Positions 17,035-25,754 are shown, numbered from the stretch's first letter. The stretch is DNA of 64,000 nucleotides from Rikenellaceae bacterium (GCA_015059805.1 SUZO01000002.1:1-64000); one strand, 5' to 3'. The notes: generated by a model from the letters alone, not told the origin. Numbers and translations: made by a program.

Positions 17035-19857
17035 ATGTTTGACAAGTTTTCTGCAAGACATATCGGCACAACAGACGAGCAGCAGCTCGCAGATATGCTG
17101 AAAGTTATCGGTGTAAGTAGCGTGGAGGAGCTCATCGGCGAGGTTATTCCCGACAATATCCGCCTTGAGCAGCCATTAGAGCTAAGCGAGGGGATGAGCG
17201 AATATGAGTTCCGCGAGCATATCACTGAGCTTGCTGACCTAAACGAGCCTTACCGCTCATTTATCGGCATGGGATACTATCCAAATGCGGTCAGCGCAGC
17301 CATTATGCGCAATGTTTTTGAGAATCCTGCGTGGTATACATCCTACACCCCTTATCAGGCGGAGATTTCGCAGGGTCGCCTTGAGGCACTGCTCAACTTC
17401 CAGACCGCTATCTGCTCACTTACGGGTATGGAGATAGCCAACTGCTCACTGCTTGACCAAGGTACGGCTGTAGCCGAGGCAATGCTGATGATGTACTCCC
17501 TGCGTTCACGCGAGGCGGTCAAGGAGGGTAGAAATCAGATTTTTGTAGATGAAAATATCTTCCCACATACCCTTGATGTGCTTCTGACTCGCTCAGAGCC
17601 TTTCGGCATTGAGCTTATTGTAGACAACTTTGCTGAGTATACATTCACTGGCAAGGAGTTTGGAGCAATTCTTCAGTATCCAGCCGCTAATGGCGAGGTT
17701 CGTGACTACAGTGCCTTTACAGCTGCGGCACACGCTGCAGGTGCTCTTGTAGCTGTAGATGCCGACCTGCTCTCGCTTGCCCTGCTGACCCCTCCAGCTG
17801 AGTGGGGTGCTGATATTGCTGTGGGTACTACCCAGCGTCTGGGTTGTCCTATGGGCTTTGGTGGTCCATCGGCAGGCTATATGGCTACCCGCGAGGCGTA
17901 CAAGCGTAACATGCCAGGCAGAATTATCGGCGTATCTGTAGACCGCCTGGGTAATAAGGCTCTGCGTATGTCACTCCAGATGCGTGAGCAACATATTAAG
18001 CGCGAGCGCGCAACATCAAACATCTGTACCGCCTCTGCCCTTATGGCATCTATCGTCGGCTTCCACTGCGTCTATAACGGTGCTGAGGGTCTTACCCGCG
18101 CCGCTATGACAGCTCATACTGCTGCAGTATCGGTTGCCAAAAACCTTGAGGATATGGGCTACGAGATTGTTTGTGGCGACTTCTTTGACACCATTGAGGT
18201 TGTTGCCGATGCAGCTGTTGTGGAGTCTATAGCTCTTGAGAATGGAATAAACTTCTACTACCCTACTGAGGACCGCGTGCGCATTGCCTTTGACGAGGTG
18301 ACAACTATTGAGGAGATTGTCACAGTAATCGGCATCTTCGCTACGGCTGCAGGTGTAGAGATGGGTGAGCTGATGATTGCATCGGCACAGACAATCCCTT
18401 CAGCACTCCGCCGAACAACCCCACTGCTTGCTGAGCCAGTATTTAACCGCTACCGCTGTGAGAGCGACCTTATGCGCTATATCAAGCGTCTTGAGCTGCG
18501 CGACATCTCACTTGCCAACTCAATGATTTCATTAGGTAGCTGTACAATGAAGCTCAACGCGGCAGCCATTATGCAGCCACTCTCACTGCCTGGGTTCCAG
18601 AATGTACACCCATTTGCCCCTGCAGATCAGGCGGAGGGCTACCTGCAGCTTATTGAGGAGCTACAGCGTGACCTTGCCACAATCACAGGCTTTGAGGCTT
18701 GCTCTCTGCAACCAAATTCTGGTGCTGCGGGCGAGTATGCAGGTCTTATGGTTATCCGCGCATACCACCAGAGTCGCGGTCAGGGATACCGTAATGTGGT
18801 GCTTATCCCAGCCTCTGCACACGGCACAAATCCAGCCTCAGCAGCTATGGCGGGCATGAAGATAGTTACTGTGGCTTGCGATGCCAATGGAAATATTGAC
18901 GTGGAGGATTTGAAGGCAAAGGCAGCTCAGCACTCTGCCGAGCTGTGCGCCCTGATGGTTACCTACCCATCTACTCACGGTGTCTTTGAGAGTCGCATCC
19001 GCGAGATTGTAGATGCTGTTCACGATGCAGGTGGCGAGGTATATATGGATGGTGCAAATATGAACGCACAGGTGGGTCTAACAAACCCAGGCTTTATCGG
19101 TGCTGACGTCTGCCATCTTAACCTGCACAAGACCTTCGCAATGCCTCACGGCGGTGGTGGTCCAGGCGTAGGTCCTATCTGCTGTGCTAAGCACCTTGCT
19201 CCATTCTTACCGTCACACTCTGTCGTGGCTACCGGTGGCGAGCAGGGCATTACAGCAGTATCTTCAGCACCTTGGGGCTCGGCTATGCTGCTGCCAATAA
19301 CATACGGATACATCAAGATGCTTGGCGAGGAGGGTCTGCGTAACGCTACCGAGATGGCTATTGTCAATGCCAACTATATGGCGTCAGCTATCAAAAACGA
19401 GTTCCGCACATACTACTCAGGCGAGACTGGCCGTGTGGCACACGAGATGATTCTTGACCTTACACACTTCAAGCGCGAGTATGGCGTAGATTGTGGCGAT
19501 ATTGCCCACCGCCTTATGGACTACGGCTTCCACGCACCAACCCTCTCGTTCCCAGTGCATGAGACCCTGATGGTTGAGCCTACCGAGAGCGAGCCTAAAG
19601 AGGAGATGGATCGCTTTATTGAGGCACTTATCGCCATTAAGCGCGAGTGCGAGGCTATTGACGGTCAGGCGGATAATGTCGTTGTCAATGCCCCTCATAC
19701 CGCTGCTGAGATTGCGGGCGAGTGGAACCACCCATACTCCCGTCAGCATGCCGTGCTGCCACTTGAGTGGGTCGGACAGTCCAAATTCTTCCCATACGTC
19801 TCAAAGATTGATAACGGCTACGGCGATAGAAACCTCGTGGCAGTAAATAAGGATTAA
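17035..19857 (+). CDS. gcvP: Glycine dehydrogenase (decarboxylating), P protein
   Basis: PLP enzyme of the glycine cleavage system: it decarboxylates glycine and passes aminomethyl to the lipoyl H protein. Both halves of the protein are fused in one 940-residue chain (some bacteria split it into gcvPA/gcvPB). The PLP-binding lysine is Lys699 in NLHKTFAMPHGGGGPGVG. The N-terminal half begins with FSARHIGTTDEQ and contains GMGYYPN. The gcvT and gcvH partners are not in the window. Followed by a small-gap gene (19860) of unknown role, probably in the same transcript. Confidence 0.98.
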   Translation: MFDKFSARHIGTTDEQQLADMLKVIGVSSVEELIGEVIPDNIRLEQPLELSEGMSEYEFREHITELADLNEPYRSFIGMGYYPNAVSAAIMRNVFENPAWYTSYTPYQAEISQGRLEALLNFQTAICSLTGMEIANCSLLDQGTAVAEAMLMMYSLRSREAVKEGRNQIFVDENIFPHTLDVLLTRSEPFGIELIVDNFAEYTFTGKEFGAILQYPAANGEVRDYSAFTAAAHAAGALVAVDADLLSLALLTPPAEWGADIAVGTTQRLGCPMGFGGPSAGYMATREAYKRNMPGRIIGVSVDRLGNKALRMSLQMREQHIKRERATSNICTASALMASIVGFHCVYNGAEGLTRAAMTAHTAAVSVAKNLEDMGYEIVCGDFFDTIEVVADAAVVESIALENGINFYYPTEDRVRIAFDEVTTIEEIVTVIGIFATAAGVEMGELMIASAQTIPSALRRTTPLLAEPVFNRYRCESDLMRYIKRLELRDISLANSMISLGSCTMKLNAAAIMQPLSLPGFQNVHPFAPADQAEGYLQLIEELQRDLATITGFEACSLQPNSGAAGEYAGLMVIRAYHQSRGQGYRNVVLIPASAHGTNPASAAMAGMKIVTVACDANGNIDVEDLKAKAAQHSAELCALMVTYPSTHGVFESRIREIVDAVHDAGGEVYMDGANMNAQVGLTNPGFIGADVCHLNLHKTFAMPHGGGGPGVGPICCAKHLAPFLPSHSVVATGGEQGITAVSSAPWGSAMLLPITYGYIKMLGEEGLRNATEMAIVNANYMASAIKNEFRTYYSGETGRVAHEMILDLTHFKREYGVDCGDIAHRLMDYGFHAPTLSFPVHETLMVEPTESEPKEEMDRFIEALIAIKRECEAIDGQADNVVVNAPHTAAEIAGEWNHPYSRQHAVLPLEWVGQSKFFPYVSKIDNGYGDRNLVAVNKD

Positions 19858-19859
19858 CT

Positions 19860-20621
19860 ATGCGTACAATACTTACCGTACTGCTAACCTCGCTTGTCTG
19901 GGCATTTGTTATCCTCGCCTTCTTTGAGCCACGTGCCAAGAGCGAGGAGACAACACCGCCAGCGACCACGACAGTCGAGCCCACAGTAGCACCAACACCT
20001 TCTCGTGCTGAGAAAAAGGCTGAAAAGCGCTCTGAAAAGAGGGCTCAAACTGCCGCACCCGTTACCGAGAATATTGACTATACTCGTGAGATTGACGGAA
20101 AGTGGACTCCAGTTGAGGGGGCAAAGTACGACTTAGAGTTTACAAAGTATGGCACTGTGATTCAATATCATGGCTCACTACAGATGCGCCACGACTACTC
20201 CCTCTCTGGAAAGAAGATGAACATTGGCTATGACAAGGCACGCATAGAGATTGTCAAGCAGGGCAACGATTGCTACCTTGAGATTTACAACTCACAGGAG
20301 TACTCTGGCAAGTATCGCCGCACCTCGCAGCCTCGCAAGATAGCTATGCGACAGTTAGACGAGTCACTCTACGCCGAGGCTATTGTAGGTAAGTGGAGCG
20401 TTATCAATGGTCAGGAGCATCCGCTTGAGTTCACAAAGTACGGCACAGCTATTCAGCACCATGGCTCGCTGGAGCTTCGCCACGACTACTCTCTGAGCGG
20501 GGAGAAGCTGAAGATTCAGTACGACAACGCCCGCGTAGTGATTAGCGAGGATGCATCCTACTACTACCTTGAGATTTACAATTCGCAAGAATTTTCGGGC
20601 CGCTATCGTAAATCAAAATAA
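19860..20621 (+). CDS. Membrane-anchored protein with duplicated lipocalin-like domain
   Basis: Not recognised by name. An N-terminal hydrophobic segment (ILTVLLTSLVWAFVILAFF) is followed by a Pro/Thr-rich and Lys/Glu-rich linker. Two copies of one domain of about 75 residues come next: GKWTPVEGAKYDLEFTKYGT to SGKYRR, and GKWSVINGQEHPLEFTKYGT to SGRYRK. Shared motifs are LEFTKYGT, HHGSL/YHGSL, RHDYSLSG and LEIYNSQE. The pattern suggests small beta-barrels facing the periplasm. It starts 2 bp after gcvP. Confidence 0.75.
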   Translation: MRTILTVLLTSLVWAFVILAFFEPRAKSEETTPPATTTVEPTVAPTPSRAEKKAEKRSEKRAQTAAPVTENIDYTREIDGKWTPVEGAKYDLEFTKYGTVIQYHGSLQMRHDYSLSGKKMNIGYDKARIEIVKQGNDCYLEIYNSQEYSGKYRRTSQPRKIAMRQLDESLYAEAIVGKWSVINGQEHPLEFTKYGTAIQHHGSLELRHDYSLSGEKLKIQYDNARVVISEDASYYYLEIYNSQEFSGRYRKSK

Positions 20622-20627
20622 AAGCAC

Positions 20628-20635
20628 TATATTTG
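20628..20635 (+). promoter_or_regulatory. -7 element of slyD
   Basis: TATATTTG, 26 bp before the slyD start codon. Confidence 0.55.
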
Positions 20636-20661
20636 CACACCAAAATTAAAAAATAACGACA

Positions 20662-21207
20662 ATGAAAGTAGAAAACAGCAAAATGGTTGCGGTAAACTAT
20701 ACCCTTACCGTAGACGGACAGATCGCAGATAGAAATCCAGAGGGTAAGCCACTGGAGTTTGTATGTGGCGCAGGTATGCTCCTTCCAAAGTTCGAGGGCG
20801 CGCTTATGGGCAAAGAGCCAGGCGATAAGGTTTCATTCACCCTTGAGCCAGCAGATGGCTACGGCGAGGTTATCGCTGACGCTATCGTAGAGCTTCCAAA
20901 GAATATCTTTATGATTGACGGCAAGATTGCTGAGGATATCCTCTTTGAGGGCAATATCGTACCAATGTCAGACGCTGAGGGTCACCGTATGAACGGCATT
21001 ATCCGCGCCGTTAAGGAGGAGAGTGTAACTATGGACTTCAACCACCCTATGGCTGGTAAGACCCTTAACTTTGACGTTGAGGTTGTCTCTGTTCGCGACG
21101 TTACACCTGAGGACCTTCAGGGTAGCTGTGGTTGCGGCTGCGGCGACGGTTGCGACTGTGGTGACCACGAGTGCGGTGATGGTTGCGACTGCGGTGGCTG
21201 CCACTAA
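20662..21207 (+). CDS. slyD: FKBP-type peptidyl-prolyl isomerase, SlyD-like
   Basis: Cytoplasmic prolyl isomerase and metallochaperone. The N-terminal FKBP core with the IF (insert-in-flap) chaperone domain is recognisable: YTLTVDGQIADRNPEGKPLEFVCGAGMLLPKFEGALMGKEPGDKVSF, then DFNHPMAGKTLNFDVEV. The last 28 residues are Cys/Asp/Gly/His-rich (CGCGCGDGCDCGDHECGDG), as expected for Ni/Zn binding. Length 181. It has its own promoter and a strong terminator. Confidence 0.93.
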   Translation: MKVENSKMVAVNYTLTVDGQIADRNPEGKPLEFVCGAGMLLPKFEGALMGKEPGDKVSFTLEPADGYGEVIADAIVELPKNIFMIDGKIAEDILFEGNIVPMSDAEGHRMNGIIRAVKEESVTMDFNHPMAGKTLNFDVEVVSVRDVTPEDLQGSCGCGCGDGCDCGDHECGDGCDCGGCH

Positions 21208-21227
21208 AAACAGCAACCCACAAACAA

Positions 21228-21264
21228 AATCGGCAAGAGACACCCTCTTGCCGATTTTTTTTTA
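21228..21264 (+). terminator. Terminator of slyD
   Basis: 12-bp stem AATCGGCAAGAG / CTCTTGCCGATT with a 5-nt loop, then a run of T. Confidence 0.93.
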
Positions 21265-21337
21265 TAACCATCTAACTACATACAATGCTATCGTTTGAGC
21301 AAGAGATATTTGTAAAATAAAGAATTTTGGCAGAAAA

Positions 21338-21368
21338 TTTGTTTTGTTACCAAATATTGGTAACTTTG
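21338..21368 (+). promoter_or_regulatory. parDE promoter with palindromic operator
   Basis: TTTG (21338-21341), 19 bp, TAACTTTG (21361-21368). Between and over these lies GTTACCAA-ATA-TTGGTAAC (21346-21364), a perfect inverted repeat whose right arm overlaps the -7 box. This is where a ParD dimer would be expected to repress its own operon. Confidence 0.75.
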
Positions 21369-21385
21369 TAGAAAATTATAGCGAT

Positions 21386-21631
21386 ATGAAAACGACATCT
21401 GTAGCATTGGGAACTTATTTCGAGAATTTTATACGAATGAAAGTTGAGCAGGGGCGTTACAATAATGCCAGCGAGGTTATTCGTGCCGGCTTGCGCCTTT
21501 TAGAGGAGAACGAGAGTCATCTGCAAGAACTGAAGATGGCAATTGCAGAAGGTATTGAGAGTGGTATTGCCTCTGGATTTAACGCCGAAGAGCATCTTAA
21601 AACACTAAAAGCAAAACGAGCAAATGGCTAA
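21386..21631 (+). CDS. parD: ParD-family antitoxin (ribbon-helix-helix)
   Basis: Antitoxin that neutralises the ParE toxin and, in this family, represses the operon. The RHH part is [38 protein letters not shown]; the C-terminal tail (about 45 residues, ending [11 protein letters not shown]) is the toxin-binding part. I start at MKTTSVAL; the longer ORF start would lie inside the promoter. It overlaps parE by 8 bp. Confidence 0.92.
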   Translation: MKTTSVALGTYFENFIRMKVEQGRYNNASEVIRAGLRLLEENESHLQELKMAIAEGIESGIASGFNAEEHLKTLKAKRANG

Positions 21632-21929
21632 ATACCACCTAACCAACAAGGCGGTTGAGGACTTATCCAACATATGGGAATACACGGTAGACACTTGGTC
21701 GGAGCGACAAGCAGACGACTATTACAATATGCTAATCGCATCTTTTCAGAAAATCACCGAGAATCCTCAACTATTCGGCTTAAAGTATGAAGAAATCGCA
21801 GAGGGACTGCACGGATATAGAGCCAATAAACATATCATCTTTTACCGCATACTTGCAGACGAAGATATCCTTATAATAAGAATCCTACATCAGCGAATGG
21901 ATCTTAAACACCGCGTATTGGAAGATTAG
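21624..21929 (+). CDS. parE: ParE-family toxin (RelE/ParE superfamily)
   Basis: Small toxin; ParE proteins inhibit DNA gyrase, while RelE relatives cut mRNA. The sequence follows Par[64 protein letters not shown] and [15 protein letters not shown]. Length 101 is normal. Translation is coupled to parD through the 8-bp overlap. Confidence 0.92.
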   Translation: MAKYHLTNKAVEDLSNIWEYTVDTWSERQADDYYNMLIASFQKITENPQLFGLKYEEIAEGLHGYRANKHIIFYRILADEDILIIRILHQRMDLKHRVLED

Positions 21930-21973
21930 TAGAATACACATCCCCTATAAATAACTTGCTATTGAATGCCATT

Positions 21974-22013
21974 AAGTAAGCGAGAGTCTTCTGACTGTCG
22001 CCTATTTCGGGAA
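21974..22013 (+). repeat. Copy 1 of a dispersed intergenic repeat
   Basis: GCGAGAGTCTTCTGACTGTCGCCTAT-like sequence followed by TTCGGGAATTGCT. A near-identical copy lies in inverted orientation at about 22950-22990. No gene is visible in 21930-22107 otherwise. Confidence 0.6.
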
Positions 22014-22107
22014 TTGCTGAATAAACAACAACTGCGACAGCAAATAACTACCGAGTGTAGACAACTCTGCCACACCGCCACCGACTGAACGACCTCGGCT
22101 TCGGGGA

Positions 22108-22140
22108 CAAAAAAAGAGAAGTCCTAAGAACTTCTCTTTT
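22108..22140 (-). terminator. Terminator of tRNA-Leu(CAA)
   Basis: 11-bp stem AAAAGAGAAGT / ACTTCTCTTTT followed on the minus strand by T residues; it starts 4 bp after the tRNA. Confidence 0.85.
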
Positions 22141-22143
22141 GCG

Positions 22144-22227
22144 TACCCGGAGCCGGGGTCGAACCGGCACAGGGGTGAACCTACTGGTGTTTGAGACCAG
22201 CGCGTCTACCGATTCCGCCATCCGGGC
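22144..22227 (-). tRNA. tRNA-Leu (anticodon CAA)
   Basis: 84 nt on the minus strand. The acceptor stem GCCCGGA/TCCGGGT, anticodon arm CTGGT-CTCAAAC-ACCAG, long variable arm and T arm with GGTTCGACCCC all fold. The anticodon CAA reads UUG. CCA is not encoded. Confidence 0.95.
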
Positions 22228-22347
22228 TGATGCTTTTTGCAGGGGCAAAGGTAGATATTTTTTTTTGATTTACAAGGCTTTGTCAAAAAAAATAACTACC
22301 TTCGTAATATATTTTGACTAAACCTTAAAAACTTCAACACTACAATT

Positions 22348-22767
22348 ATGGGAAATTTAACTTTTACAATGATTAAGCCTGATGCAGTGAGGGCGAACAA
22401 CCATGCTAAGATTCTTCAGCACCTTGTAGATGCTGGCTTTAGAATCGTGGCACTGAGGATGTGGTGCATGTCGCGCAACGATGCAAAGCGCTTCTATGCT
22501 GTTCACACTGGCAAGCCATTTTTTGATGGTCTTATCGACTTTATGACCTCAGGACCGATTGTTGCAGCGGTGCTTGAAAAGGAGAATGCTGTTGCCGAGC
22601 TTCGCAAGACTGTGGGCGCAACAAACCCAGAGGCAGCAGATGAAGGTACTGTTCGCAAGCTCTATGGCAGCAGCGTTCAGCAGAATGCCATCCACGCATC
22701 TGACAGTGACGAGAATGCCAAAATTGAGTGGCAGCTCCACTTTAAGGATAGCGATATTATGTTGTAG
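22348..22767 (+). CDS. ndk: Nucleoside diphosphate kinase
   Basis: Transfers the gamma-phosphate of ATP to NDPs through a phosphohistidine. The active-site motif NAIHASDSDENA is present, with the His at about residue 114, and the start TFTMIKPDAV is typical. Length 139 is usual. A degenerate -7 box (TACCTTCG) lies about 45 bp upstream. Confidence 0.97.
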   Translation: MGNLTFTMIKPDAVRANNHAKILQHLVDAGFRIVALRMWCMSRNDAKRFYAVHTGKPFFDGLIDFMTSGPIVAAVLEKENAVAELRKTVGATNPEAADEGTVRKLYGSSVQQNAIHASDSDENAKIEWQLHFKDSDIML

Positions 22768-22934
22768 CAGGCAACAAATGCTCAAAATGGTAACAAAAAT
22801 GTTCACTTTGGGTATATCGCACAATTTTAACCCAGGCTCTTCGTTATTGGTATGAAGATTGCACTTCAAAACAACAGCTGCGGTGGAAACTGCAAGCCGC
22901 AGTGAGGTTTCTTCATTTATTTAAGTTTGGGTTA

Positions 22935-23292
22935 GTAGTTTAGGGGAGCAATCCCCGAGATAGGCGACAGTCGTGAGACTCTCGCCTATTCTTTTTGCTC
23001 CCCTAAACTACTTTCAGCTTGTTGCGCCTCGGCTGACTTGTCTTTGTTCGGCTGTGATTTGCTCTGCAAATATTTGTTTTATCTGATGTTCTGCTTTGAA
23101 AATAAATTTTCAGCAAACATCTGATAAAACAAACAATCTCCGATTGTCCCACCCTCACTTCGGTCTGCTCTCGGCTTCTGCCGCCGTTAGTAGTTTTATA
23201 GGTGCTTCGCAGTTGTTGTTTATTGGGCAACCCTATAAAACAGCAACCAAGCCTACAAGTCCGCAAGTAGGTGTGCGGGATTGTAGGCTTTG
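22935..23292. repeat. Repeat-rich structured non-coding block
   Basis: Between ndk and the DUF3127 gene there is no convincing gene. Seen: a long hairpin AGTAGTTTAGGGGAGCAA / TTGCTCCCCTAAACTACT around copy 2 of the dispersed repeat (22935-23013); a second inverted repeat TTTGTTTTATCTGATGTT / AACATCTGATAAAACAAAC (about 23070-23137); direct pieces of TTTATAGG...CCCTATAAA (about 23195-23240); and a 17-bp hairpin AAGCCTACAA...TTGTAGGCTT (about 23249-23291). The ORFs called here follow the repeats and look spurious. Confidence 0.65.
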
Positions 23293-23314
23293 ATATTGTG
23301 TTAATAATAGATGT

Positions 23315-23707
23315 TTAGAAAGGAAGATCGTCTACATCCTGAGCGGCGGAGCTGCGTGCATATGCGGGCTCCTCGGTTGGCATTGGGGCGTTATATGCTG
23401 GAGGGTTTACGCCGCCAGCGGGGGTTGGTGGGGTCTGCTCCTTAGCAACTATGCGCCATGCGCGAACATCGGTGTACCACTTTCCATTATACTCACGTGA
23501 CTCAACGTCTATTGAGACGGTGTACTCTGCGCCGACAGTGAGGCGAGCAACCTCCTCAGCCTTATTGAAGAATGTTACACATATCTTACGAGGGTATTGC
23601 GACTGGCTCTTCATATCAAAGATAACCTCCTGGCGCTGCCATGGTCCACGTGCTGACTGTCCGCTGGTGGCTGGCATAATTCTAAATACTGTACCTTCAA
23701 ATTCCAT
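23315..23707 (-). CDS. DUF3127 protein, single-strand-binding-protein-like
   Basis: An OB-fold-like protein of Bacteroidota. The N-terminal 85 residues (MEFEGTVFRIMPATSGQSARGPWQRQEVIFD to YNGKWYTDVRAWRI) match DUF3127. A Pro/Ala-rich linker and an acidic tip DVDDLPF follow, very like the C-terminal tip by which SSB recruits partner proteins. This suggests a single-strand DNA role, but direct evidence is lacking. A -7 box lies upstream. Confidence 0.85.
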   Translation of the reverse strand: MEFEGTVFRIMPATSGQSARGPWQRQEVIFDMKSQSQYPRKICVTFFNKAEEVARLTVGAEYTVSIDVESREYNGKWYTDVRAWRIVAKEQTPPTPAGGVNPPAYNAPMPTEEPAYARSSAAQDVDDLPF

Positions 23708-23739
23708 ATTGATAATCTCTATTTATTGTTTCAACTCTA

Positions 23740-23747
23740 CAAATATA
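23740..23747 (-). promoter_or_regulatory. -7 element of the DUF3127 gene
   Basis: Minus-strand TATATTTG, 33 bp before the start codon and just after the rplS terminator. Confidence 0.55.
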
Positions 23748-23760
23748 CGACATTTTTTTG

Positions 23761-23795
23761 AAAAAAGAGAGAGGCTGCCGAAATTCGGCAACCTC
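23761..23795 (-). terminator. Terminator of rplS
   Basis: Stem AGAGGCTGCCGAA / TTCGGCAACCTCT followed on the minus strand by CTCTTTTTT, 22 bp after the rplS stop. Confidence 0.88.
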
Positions 23796-23817
23796 TACAT
23801 TGCTTAACACTGAAGGA

Positions 23818-24195
23818 TTAAGCCTCAGTCTTAACCATACGACGCTCCTTGATACGAGCCTTCTTACCGGTAAGCTCACGGAAGTAGTAGATACGTGCGC
23901 GACGAACTACACCACGCTTGTTCACCTCAATCTTGTCAAGGTGTGGAGAGTAGAGAGGGAAGATACGCTCAACGCCTACGCCGTTAGAGATCTTACGGAT
24001 GGTAAACATCTTGGTCTTGCCAGTACCCTTAATCTGGATAACAACACCACGGAAGCTCTGAAGACGCTCCTTGCTACCCTCTACGATGCGGTAAGTTACG
24101 GTGATAGTATCACCTGCATTAAACTGTGGGATGTCTGCATCGCTCTTAGCCCACATCTGCTCGTTCACGAGCTTAATCAACGAATCCTTGTTCAT
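23818..24195 (-). CDS. rplS: 50S ribosomal protein L19
   Basis: Ribosomal protein at the 30S-50S interface. Core motifs: [29 protein letters not shown], then [20 protein letters not shown] and [24 protein letters not shown] start at MNKDSL (125 residues, the normal size). The listed ORF extends 59 codons upstream into a region that I read as an untranslated leader. Confidence 0.97.
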   Translation of the reverse strand: MNKDSLIKLVNEQMWAKSDADIPQFNAGDTITVTYRIVEGSKERLQSFRGVVIQIKGTGKTKMFTIRKISNGVGVERIFPLYSPHLDKIEVNKRGVVRRARIYYFRELTGKKARIKERRMVKTEA

Positions 24196-24430
24196 TGTTG
24201 CAACAAAATTTAATAGTTTCCGCTCAACATTATCGCTGTGTTTGGCATACCATAGTGAGTCATTGCTCCCTAATCCCGAACAGCAACTGCCACCCGCCAT
24301 TGTGCATAAAAGGGCATTACCCCCAACGCAAACAACGCCTAATAACACTCTGCAGCCCCACTTGCCGCCCACCCTTTATAAGAGGTTGATACGCGGGGCA
24401 AAGATAGTGCAAAAAAAATTAACGTGCAAA
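24196..24430 (-). promoter_or_regulatory. rplS promoter and long 5' leader
   Basis: Minus strand TTTG (24427-24430), 20 bp, TATCTTTG (24399-24406) is a full promoter. It places the RNA start near 24392, leaving about 195 nt before the rplS ATG. The leader is GC-rich and has pairable segments such as GGGTAATGCCC. A ribosomal-protein autoregulatory leader is inferred, not shown. Confidence 0.6.
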
Positions 24431-24481
24431 TTATTTTATTTCAATGCTTTGCTTTGAAGTCTTCGTTCTATAGCGTAGCAA

Positions 24482-25135
24482 TTACTTATCACTATTTTTC
24501 TTAAGCCACTCTACGCGACGGGCATCGGGCAGATGCTTAATCTGGAAGTTCTCAAACTTCACCTTAAAGCCGTTGCCATCAGGACAGGCTGCCATCATTC
24601 CGACCATCACTGGACTATTATCCTGGAGATAGCAGTTGCGCATCATGGTATATTTCTGGTCATCAAAGGAGTAAAATATCTCCACTGCATCGAGTCTACG
24701 CACCGCCTTTATCCAGATAAAATCCACAGGCTTATCAAGCTCAATAACGCTCCAGTCACTTGTCTTATGGGTGACAACTGCACTGATATTATATTTGCCA
24801 TCTACAAACTCAATACCCGTTTTGATGTAGTTCTCTTTGTCTACGCGCAGCATAAGACCTGCCTGGTCAAAGCGCACCTTATAGTCACCTGAAATTTTGA
24901 CCTTCACCTCAAACTCGCCACCGCGCACGGTGTATAGAAATGGTGCATCATCAACAGTAAATCCGTAGTGAGAGATTCTCCAGTAGTCACTCTGAGGGGT
25001 CACCTCCATAGTCAGCACCCCCTTGTTAATCTCCCAGCTCTCAGGCTCATTGAACCACTGCATTCGCTCAAGTGTCTGCGCTGTAGATAGCAGTGCTGAG
25101 CAGAGTAGTAGAAGTGTAAATAGTGTTCGTTTCAT
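24482..25135 (-). CDS. Exported DUF1349 protein
   Basis: Probable periplasmic or secreted beta-sandwich protein. Signal peptide KRTLFTLLLLCSALLSTAQ; then a DUF1349 (concanavalin-like) domain with LERMQWFNEPESWEIN, DQAGLMLRVDKENYIKTGIEFVDG, SVVVTH-like SAVVTHKTSDWSVIEL and MMAACPDGNGFKVKFENFQI. The start is MKRTLF, because the upstream part of the ORF has no signal features. Function is unknown; relatives bind carbohydrate or occur beside glycosidases. Confidence 0.82.
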   Translation of the reverse strand: MKRTLFTLLLLCSALLSTAQTLERMQWFNEPESWEINKGVLTMEVTPQSDYWRISHYGFTVDDAPFLYTVRGGEFEVKVKISGDYKVRFDQAGLMLRVDKENYIKTGIEFVDGKYNISAVVTHKTSDWSVIELDKPVDFIWIKAVRRLDAVEIFYSFDDQKYTMMRNCYLQDNSPVMVGMMAACPDGNGFKVKFENFQIKHLPDARRVEWLKKNSDK

Positions 25136-25181
25136 CGTTATAAGTTGTACAAAGGTTAATAAAATCTCTATCTGTAAAGTA

Positions 25182-25718
25182 CTACTGGCGAGTGTGCCAG
25201 ATAATTGAGGCGCTATCGTCGTGCTCTGGCAGTGGCTTTGGCTGGTAGTCAGAATATCCGAGGGCAATAGCGCACTCAACTGCCCAATCCTGAGGAATAT
25301 CAATAAATGTTCGGATATAGTCTATCGCTTGCTCACCCTCTGGATTAGCCTTAAGGCGAGGTCTGCCCTCTACATGCACCCAGCAAGAGGCAAGTCCTGC
25401 ATCAACGGCTGCAAGCTGAAGGAATGTTGCGCTGATGGCGCAGTTTTCACGCCACAGGTCGGTCTTAGTGGTATCGGCAGCCACAAGGATTGCCGCAGGG
25501 GCATCCTTCATAAACTCTGAGCCATAGTCGCGCATTGCTGCAAGGCGCTCAAGGGTCGGCTTATCGTCTACAATAATAAAGCGTGTAGTACGCATATTTC
25601 TTGACGAAGGGGCTGTAAGCGCTCTGTTTACAATCTCAAGAAGCACCTCTCGTGATACCTGAGTAGGTGAAAATCGGCGCACCGAGCGACGGGTCTCTAT
25701 TACTCTCTTAAACTCCAT
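25182..25718 (-). CDS. Nitroreductase-family flavoprotein (cytoplasmic)
   Basis: FMN-dependent NAD(P)H oxidoreductase of unknown substrate. Family features: FKRVIETRRSVRRFSPTQVS, ALTAPSSRNMRTTRFIIV, WRENCAISATFLQLAAVDAGLASCWVHVEGR and CAIALGYSDYQPKPLP. No signal peptide; 178 residues. It lies between the DUF1349 gene and the LTA-synthase-like gene on the same strand. Confidence 0.9.
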   Translation of the reverse strand: MEFKRVIETRRSVRRFSPTQVSREVLLEIVNRALTAPSSRNMRTTRFIIVDDKPTLERLAAMRDYGSEFMKDAPAAILVAADTTKTDLWRENCAISATFLQLAAVDAGLASCWVHVEGRPRLKANPEGEQAIDYIRTFIDIPQDWAVECAIALGYSDYQPKPLPEHDDSASIIWHTRQ

Positions 25719-25754
25719 AATTATAACTATTTTATTTACAATGATTTACTCCTT

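Noticed and set aside
23003-23266. 87-aa ORF in the repeat block
   Set aside because: It follows the inverted repeats exactly, has no domain, and its codon pattern is unlike its neighbours; read as repeat DNA.
24198-24372. N-terminal extension of rplS
   Set aside because: L19 proteins start near MNKDSL; the extra 59 codons lack conservation signals and lie downstream of a good promoter as a leader.
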